The notes beneath the pieces were generated by a model, which was given only the letters and a program-made list of their open reading frames with translations, did not search any database and had not been told where the DNA came from. Of a stretch of DNA of 20,069 nucleotides, positions 18,086-20,069 are shown piece by piece. Source of the stretch: Saccoglossus kowalevskii (Eukaryota > Hemichordata > Enteropneusta > Harrimaniidae); contig NW_003108085.1 of NCBI RefSeq assembly GCF_000003605.2, forward strand, positions 252,079 to 272,147. Reading direction: 5' to 3'. A program made the translations under genes and the position numbers. Each line of letters begins with the position of its first letter. Position 1 is the stretch's first letter.

Positions 18086-18109
18086 TATCTGTAGCATGCA
18101 CATGTAATT

Positions 18110-18430
18110 ATTATTTTAGTGAATCCTTAATTTCACTTTGAGATAATTTCTAAAGCTTTATTGACATCTTGAAATATGAAGTGGAATATTGTAATTTTTT
18201 ATTTTTAGTGGATTAAGAGAAATACAGTACTATATATTTTTTTAAGACATGAGTGCCAGATTTTTTTTACACCCAAAATTTAGTTATTTTATTCTCACTT
18301 TTTGTAAAATTTTCACTAAATTTCATCACATTTTTTTGTCCAGACAGACAAGTTCAGATATTGCCTTTAGTTTTTGATCAAAAGATTTGTCAGTTTTTAT
18401 CAACATGTATTATGTATTAACTCTGTGCAG
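18110..18430. other. AT-rich intronic stretch
   Basis: T-runs and A-runs with no supported exon or repeat. Confidence 0.45.
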
Positions 18431-18434
18431 TGGT

Positions 18435-18710
18435 TTATCACGTGTCCGTATATACTACGTATACGTAGGAATACGTTAGACAGCATTGTTCTGCATTAGG
18501 TGTACGTTAATGTGCGCACTGTATACTTCCGGTCTCCGTAAATACACTGCTGTGTATATTTGCGTATCAGTATGTTCCGAATGTGTGAATATACGTTACG
18601 TATTCCCCGTACATACGTTGAATGTACGTGTGCGCCAACCAACGTATATTTTCGAATATTGGGAATATACGCGTACGAATACGCTAATGTATACCATATA
18701 CCAACGATTT
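18435..18710. repeat. CpG/ACGT-rich block of short dyad symmetries
   Basis: TACG, ACGT and CGTATA words are packed densely: CGTATATACTACGTATACG, ATACGTTACGTAT, CGTACA and TGTACG with a 9-base spacer, and CGTATATT with AATATACG around a 13-base spacer. CpG frequency is far above that of neighbouring introns. No unit of fixed period was found. Open frames on both strands are a result of composition. Confidence 0.55.
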
Positions 18711-18826
18711 TGCCCAGTGAAAAAAGCAGACTATACAGAATTATTTTGTAGATGGTGCAGAAAGTTGACAATGGCACACAAAATGTACAGTAAGATAGAT
18801 TGCTGTGGAGATAGTTTAGATTCTTA

Positions 18827-19122
18827 GGCCAGACTTTTATTATCCCTTGTTTTTACCGCCCGCTGCACTACAAAATCCAAGTTGCATTTTTGTGGAAGTA
18901 TCATGATCAAAGTACCGAAGTCTCGCGCAGATGAGAAACAAGGTTTTACATGAAATAAAATTGTATTTCATTTCTTCTCTCCGATCAATAATCTCACTTA
19001 CAATTCTTTGAGAATCACACAAATCTAATGGAAAAAATAAATTAATTTTATTTTTTTTCTGCCCTCCTCAAAAAAATTGCCTTATAAAAACCCGAGAAAC
19101 AAGGAATAAAAAAAGTCTGGCC
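18827..19122. mobile_element. Harbinger-like MITE (296 bp)
   Basis: The left end GGCCAGACTTTTATTATCCC and the right end, whose reverse complement begins GGCCAGACTTTTTTTATTCC, are terminal inverted repeats of about 26 bp with roughly two mismatches. TTA lies immediately outside both ends (18824-18826 and 19123-19125). A 3 bp TTA duplication is typical of PIF/Harbinger elements. There is no transposase inside. One minus-strand frame contains an EF-hand-like word (YFDHDTSTKM), but no fitting donor follows. Confidence 0.78.
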
Positions 19123-19125
19123 TTA

Positions 19126-19424
19126 CCAAAAAAAAATTCATGACTTATGTCTGAGTCAATAATTGCACAAAATTTAAAAAAAATTAAATAATAAAAATAT
19201 GTTGAATGACCTTTACATTCAATTCACAATAATTGTCATCATGCCAGAAAATTTCAGATCATTTCAGGTTCCAACTTTATTGCATATTTCAGTTTTATTT
19301 GTTAATGCTCTTCAACCCATGTGGATTCAAAAACATTATGTTGAATCATTCTGACTCGCTGCAATACGAAACAATATCATATCCACATGAAATATGTGTG
19401 ACACTACAGAAACCTGATAATCAA
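19126..19424. other. AT-rich intronic stretch
   Basis: No exon or repeat is identified between the MITE and the EF-hand exon array. Confidence 0.4.
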
Positions 19425-19483
19425 CACTAGATGGCGCCGTAACATTATAGAGGGCAGTATAAGTGCAATATTTGTATTCTCAC

Positions 19484-19558
19484 CTGTTTTTTCTCAAGCT
19501 GACCACTTTGTTCTTTGTCTCTCTCCTTAAACACCGCCCTGAGGTCATTCAACTCAAA
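19484..19558 (-). CDS. EF-hand-type exon, copy 1 (25 codons)
   Basis: The minus-strand frame reads FELNDLRAVFKERD, an EF-hand entering helix, then loop DKEQSGQLEKKQ, with Asp1, Glu3, Ser5, Gly6, a hydrophobic residue (Leu) at 8 and Gln at 12, where Glu is usual. The donor is AAACAG followed by GTGAGA. The acceptor is either CTCAGAG (75 bp, phase 0-0) or CTCAG (77 bp). The phase 0-0 choice would let copies be joined in frame. This copy has the most intact loop. Calcium binding is doubtful because position 12 is Gln and position 3 is Glu. Confidence 0.68.
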
Positions 19559-19661
19559 CTCTGAGCTAAATTAATATGCACATTTTCCCCCTGGATAATG
19601 AACACTAGAGGGCAGTGTAACATTATAGAGGGCAGTATAAGTGCAATATTTGTATTCTCAC

Positions 19662-19736
19662 CTGTTTTTTCTCAAGCTGAAAACTTCGTCTTTTGTCTCT
19701 CTCCTTAAACACCGCCCTGAGGTCATTCAACTCAAA
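19662..19736 (-). CDS. EF-hand-type exon, copy 2 (loop altered)
   Basis: Same helix as copy 1, but the loop reads DKRRSFQLEKKQ: the conserved loop Gly6 is Phe and position 3 is Arg. Splice signals are intact (AAACAG then GTGAGA). By family rules this loop should not bind calcium normally. It may be a non-binding variant module or a decaying exon. Confidence 0.6.
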
Positions 19737-19838
19737 CTCTGAGCTAAACTAATATGCACATATTTCCCCAGATAATAAACAATAGAGGGCAGTGTAACAT
19801 TATAGAGGGCAGTATAAGTGCAATATTTGTATTCTCAC

Positions 19839-19913
19839 CTGTTTTTTCTCAAGCTGACCACTTCGTCCTTTGTCTCTCTCCTTAAACACCACCCTGAGGT
19901 CATTCAACTCAAA
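19839..19913 (-). CDS. EF-hand-type exon, copy 3
   Basis: The helix reads FELNDLRVVFKERD (Ala to Val) and the loop DKGRSGQLEKKQ. Gly6 is present, but position 3 is Gly. Splice signals are intact. Position 12 is Gln as in copy 1. Confidence 0.62.
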
Positions 19914-20016
19914 CTCTGAGCTAAACTAATATGCACATATTTCCCTCAGATAATAAACACTAGAGGGCAGTGTAACATTATAGAGGGCAGTATAAGTGCA
20001 ATATTTGTATTCTCAC

Positions 20017-20069
20017 GTGTTTTTTCTCAAGCTGACCACTTCGTCCTTTGTCTCTCTCCTTAAACACCA
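20017..20069 (-). CDS. EF-hand-type exon, copy 4, truncated by the window edge
   Basis: The visible part reads VFKERDKGRSGQLEKKH. The last exon base before GTGAGA is C instead of G (AAACAC), which weakens the donor and changes Gln to His. The 5' part of the exon lies beyond 20069. Confidence 0.55.

Larger units (their letters stand above)
1235..20069 (-). other. Multi-exon gene model: EF-hand protein with long modular tail (partial, both ends open)
   Basis: This entry groups the minus-strand exons listed separately below. The well-supported exons are 15532-15746, 12840-13829, 11318-11383, 9216-9341, 8290-8412 and 6535-6774. Each has a pyrimidine-rich acceptor ending in AG and a GT donor close to consensus, and the reading phases join without a stop. 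From 15532 downwards every junction is phase 1. The 5' part encodes EF-hand material, so the product is probably a calcium-binding or calmodulin-like protein. The remainder is a low-complexity Ser/Lys/Glu/Asn/Thr-rich chain with no membrane segment or signal peptide visible. At least one exon between 15746 and 19484 is not identified: the tandem exons end in phase 0, while the 15746 exon needs phase 2. The 5' start, 3' stop and polyadenylation site were not found. I do not recognise the family. Confidence 0.75.
19425..20069 (-). repeat. 177-178 bp tandem duplication of an exon plus flanking intron, four copies, runs off the window
   Basis: Each unit holds AGAGGGCAGTATAAGTGC, the donor TCTCACCTG (plus strand), the exon and the acceptor-side CTGAGCTAAA-TAATATGCAC. 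Donor positions are spaced 178, 177 and 178 bp. GAGGGCAGT occurs twice per unit. The first unit is diverged at its left edge (ATGGCGCCGTAACATT). The array continues beyond 20069, so the true copy number is unknown. Confidence 0.95.

Noticed and set aside
17570-18103. 177-codon minus-strand frame rich in Cys, Tyr and His
   Set aside because: It follows the 110 bp tandem repeat and has no domain or splice support.
18840-19022. EF-hand-like minus-strand exon (YFDHDTSTKM) that might supply the missing loop before SWPEF
   Set aside because: It lies inside a TTA-flanked MITE, and no GT donor follows at the phase needed. A GC donor would place Glu at loop position 11 instead of 12.
1-20069. CRISPR array, operon or prokaryotic features
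   Set aside because: The repeats lack the repeat-spacer pattern. Introns, SINE and MITEs show an animal nuclear genome.

Overview
The window looks like a piece of an animal nuclear genome, most likely a marine invertebrate. It is AT-rich, has GT-AG introns, a tRNA-derived SINE, several MITE-like inverted-repeat elements and very large intronic minisatellites. No sequence here fixes the phylum. A mollusc, hemichordate, lancelet or cnidarian are all conceivable, and I do not claim one.

I can support one gene, on the minus strand. It enters from beyond the right edge and probably continues past the left edge. At its 5' side (19484-20069), an EF-hand-type exon is repeated in tandem four times every 177-178 bp. 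An exon at 15532-15746 opens with the exit helix of another EF-hand (SWPEFMTFL) and then runs into a Ser/Thr/Lys/Arg-rich, probably disordered tail. The tail continues through exons at 12840-13829 (330 codons, with repeated SPREK motifs), 11318-11383, 9216-9341, 8290-8412 and 6535-6774. These five tail exons are multiples of three and phase 1 on both sides, so any of them can be skipped without losing the frame. Weaker candidates in the same phase are small exons of 30, 24 and 12 nt at 14583-14612, 7533-7556, 5828-5839, 5226-5237 and 1235-1246. Two of the 12-nt ones encode the same four residues (VLET) with only synonymous differences. The overall picture is an EF-hand protein with a modular, probably alternatively spliced, phosphorylatable tail. 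I do not recognise the gene.

The rest is intron filled with repeats, left to right: a five-copy ~143-160 bp repeat ending in a CA-rich stretch and a hairpin (1-780); a 138 bp triplicate (1271-1677); a 3.3 kb 24/48 bp minisatellite (1806-5132); a TTAA-flanked piggyBac-like MITE (5965-6204); a TA-flanked MITE with TTTTCGC-rich ends (6871-7078); a fold-back element (7157-7360); 91 bp direct and inverted repeats rich in ATTGG/CCAAT (8628-9185); an 81 bp minisatellite (9540-11180); a tRNA-derived SINE (about 11848-12290); ~115 bp repeats (14050-14560); ~70 bp repeats (16200-16390); a diverged relative of the TTAA MITE (16880-17145); 110 bp repeats (17280-18085); a CpG/ACGT-rich block of small hairpins (18435-18710); and a TTA-flanked Harbinger-like MITE (18827-19122).

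The long open frames inside the minisatellites are explained by repeat periods divisible by three, and I do not call them genes.
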